Shown here piece after piece: positions 5,898-6,534 of a stretch of 6,534 nt of DNA. Where the stretch lies: NCBI GenBank assembly GCA_013287405.1, contig JABDDW010000077.1:1-6534 (forward strand), read 5' to 3'. The stretch's first letter is position 1. Each line of letters starts with the position of its first letter. Under the pieces are notes generated by a model that searched no databases, had not been told where the DNA came from, and saw only the letters and a list, made by a program, of their open reading frames with translations. Made by a program: the position numbers and the translations under genes. This DNA is from Deltaproteobacteria bacterium (lineage in GTDB: Bacteria; Bdellovibrionota; Bdellovibrionia; JABDDW01).

Positions 5898-6534
5898 TTG
5901 ATAGACCGCTTTTGCAAAAAATATCGAATCGAAAAAAATGCGCTTCTTTGGGGCCTCCCCACCGGAGTATTATTTTCGACAAGTTACCCTCCATTTCCGG
6001 CTTGGGCCCTTTTTTTTGCTTTTGCCCCTCTCTGGGTCTATTGGTATCGCACCACGAATATTAGAAATATTTTTGTATCGGGGTTCGTCGCCCAGTTCAC
6101 CTTTACTTTGATAGGATTTAACTGGATCGCTCACACGGCAACAGAATATGGTCATCTTCCATTAATTGTAAGCCTTCTTATTCTCGTAGGCTTCTGCTGT
6201 TTTGCCAGCTTAAACCTAGTCCTTGCTGGCCTCACGGCGGGATATATCAAAAAGAACTGGCCCATGGAGCCCGTTCGCTTCTTTTTTCTAGCCGCTATTC
6301 TGTCAGGATTTGCTGATCGATTCTATCCCATGATCTTCCCTTGGAATTCAGGATATCCACTTCTTTTTAGCCATCTTAGATCTGCCCAGCTCGCCGAGTT
6401 TATCGGCTTTAATTTACTCGGAACCCTGGTTTACTGCGCCAATGTTCCTTTTGCTCTGGCGCTCACGAAATTTCCAAAAAAAGGGTGGAGCACTCCTCTT
6501 CTCTTTTTCGTCATTGGTCTTTTTGTTTTTGAAT
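5898..6534 (+). CDS. lnt: Apolipoprotein N-acyltransferase, N-terminal part (cut by the window edge)
   Basis: Lnt is the inner-membrane enzyme that adds the third acyl chain to the N-terminal Cys of lipoproteins after Lgt and LspA have acted. The frame runs without a stop from the TTG at 5898 to the window edge (212 codons). The visible part is the membrane half: helices from about residue 16 onward, LPTGVLFSTSYPPFP and FAFAPLWVYW near the start, FNWIAHTATEYGHLP at 74-88, and FPWNSGYP at 147-154, which corresponds to the FPW...GY motif of the family. The C-terminal nitrilase domain with the Glu-Lys-Cys triad lies beyond the edge, so activity cannot be judged. The TTG start is supported by AAGGA (5885-5889), 8 bases upstream; no ATG lies nearby in this frame. 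It is divergent from the zinc-ribbon gene across a 95-base gap. Identity is strong; the start is moderately sure. Confidence 0.9.
   Translation, partial: MIDRFCKKYRIEKNALLWGLPTGVLFSTSYPPFPAWALFFAFAPLWVYWYRTTNIRNIFVSGFVAQFTFTLIGFNWIAHTATEYGHLPLIVSLLILVGFCCFASLNLVLAGLTAGYIKKNWPMEPVRFFFLAAILSGFADRFYPMIFPWNSGYPLLFSHLRSAQLAEFIGFNLLGTLVYCANVPFALALTKFPKKGWSTPLLFFVIGLFVFE

Overview
The window looks like chromosomal DNA from a Gram-negative bacterium, most likely a Bdellovibrio-like member of the Bdellovibrionota. The grounds are a periplasmic Slt-type lytic transglycosylase, the lipoprotein acylation enzyme Lnt, an exported subtilisin-like protease, probable TTG starts and a moderate GC content judged by eye. 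The taxonomic call is inference from gene content and style; no rRNA or tRNA gene is present to confirm it.

Layout, left to right. (1) A TPR-rich lytic transglycosylase (2..1780, +) whose frame runs off the left edge, so its N-terminus is probably missing. (2) A 112-base gap with a weak terminator-like hairpin and a possible promoter. (3) A membrane-anchored or exported S8 (subtilase) peptidase (1893..3326, +) with an intact catalytic triad. (4) A gap of about 630 bases with no confident gene. It contains a short stretch resembling part of an L,D-transpeptidase (YkuD) domain, possibly a decayed remnant, and near its right end an extended -10 promoter. (5) An exported protein of unknown function (3961..4668, +). 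(6) A gap of about 400 bases with an imperfect hairpin, a 9-bp inverted repeat and a ribosome-binding site leading into a 19-codon ORF. (7) An MJ0042-type zinc-ribbon membrane protein (5077..5802, -). (8) Divergent from it, the start of lnt, apolipoprotein N-acyltransferase (5898..6534, +), cut by the right edge.

Most of the recognisable genes concern the cell envelope: peptidoglycan cleavage (Slt), lipoprotein maturation (Lnt), an exported protease and an exported unknown. They do not form one tight operon: every gap exceeds 90 bases and orientation changes at the end. I see no CRISPR array, insertion sequence, phage module, toxin-antitoxin pair or defence island, and no convincing new system. 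The best leads are the unknown exported protein with its own promoter and the odd non-coding structures on either side of it.
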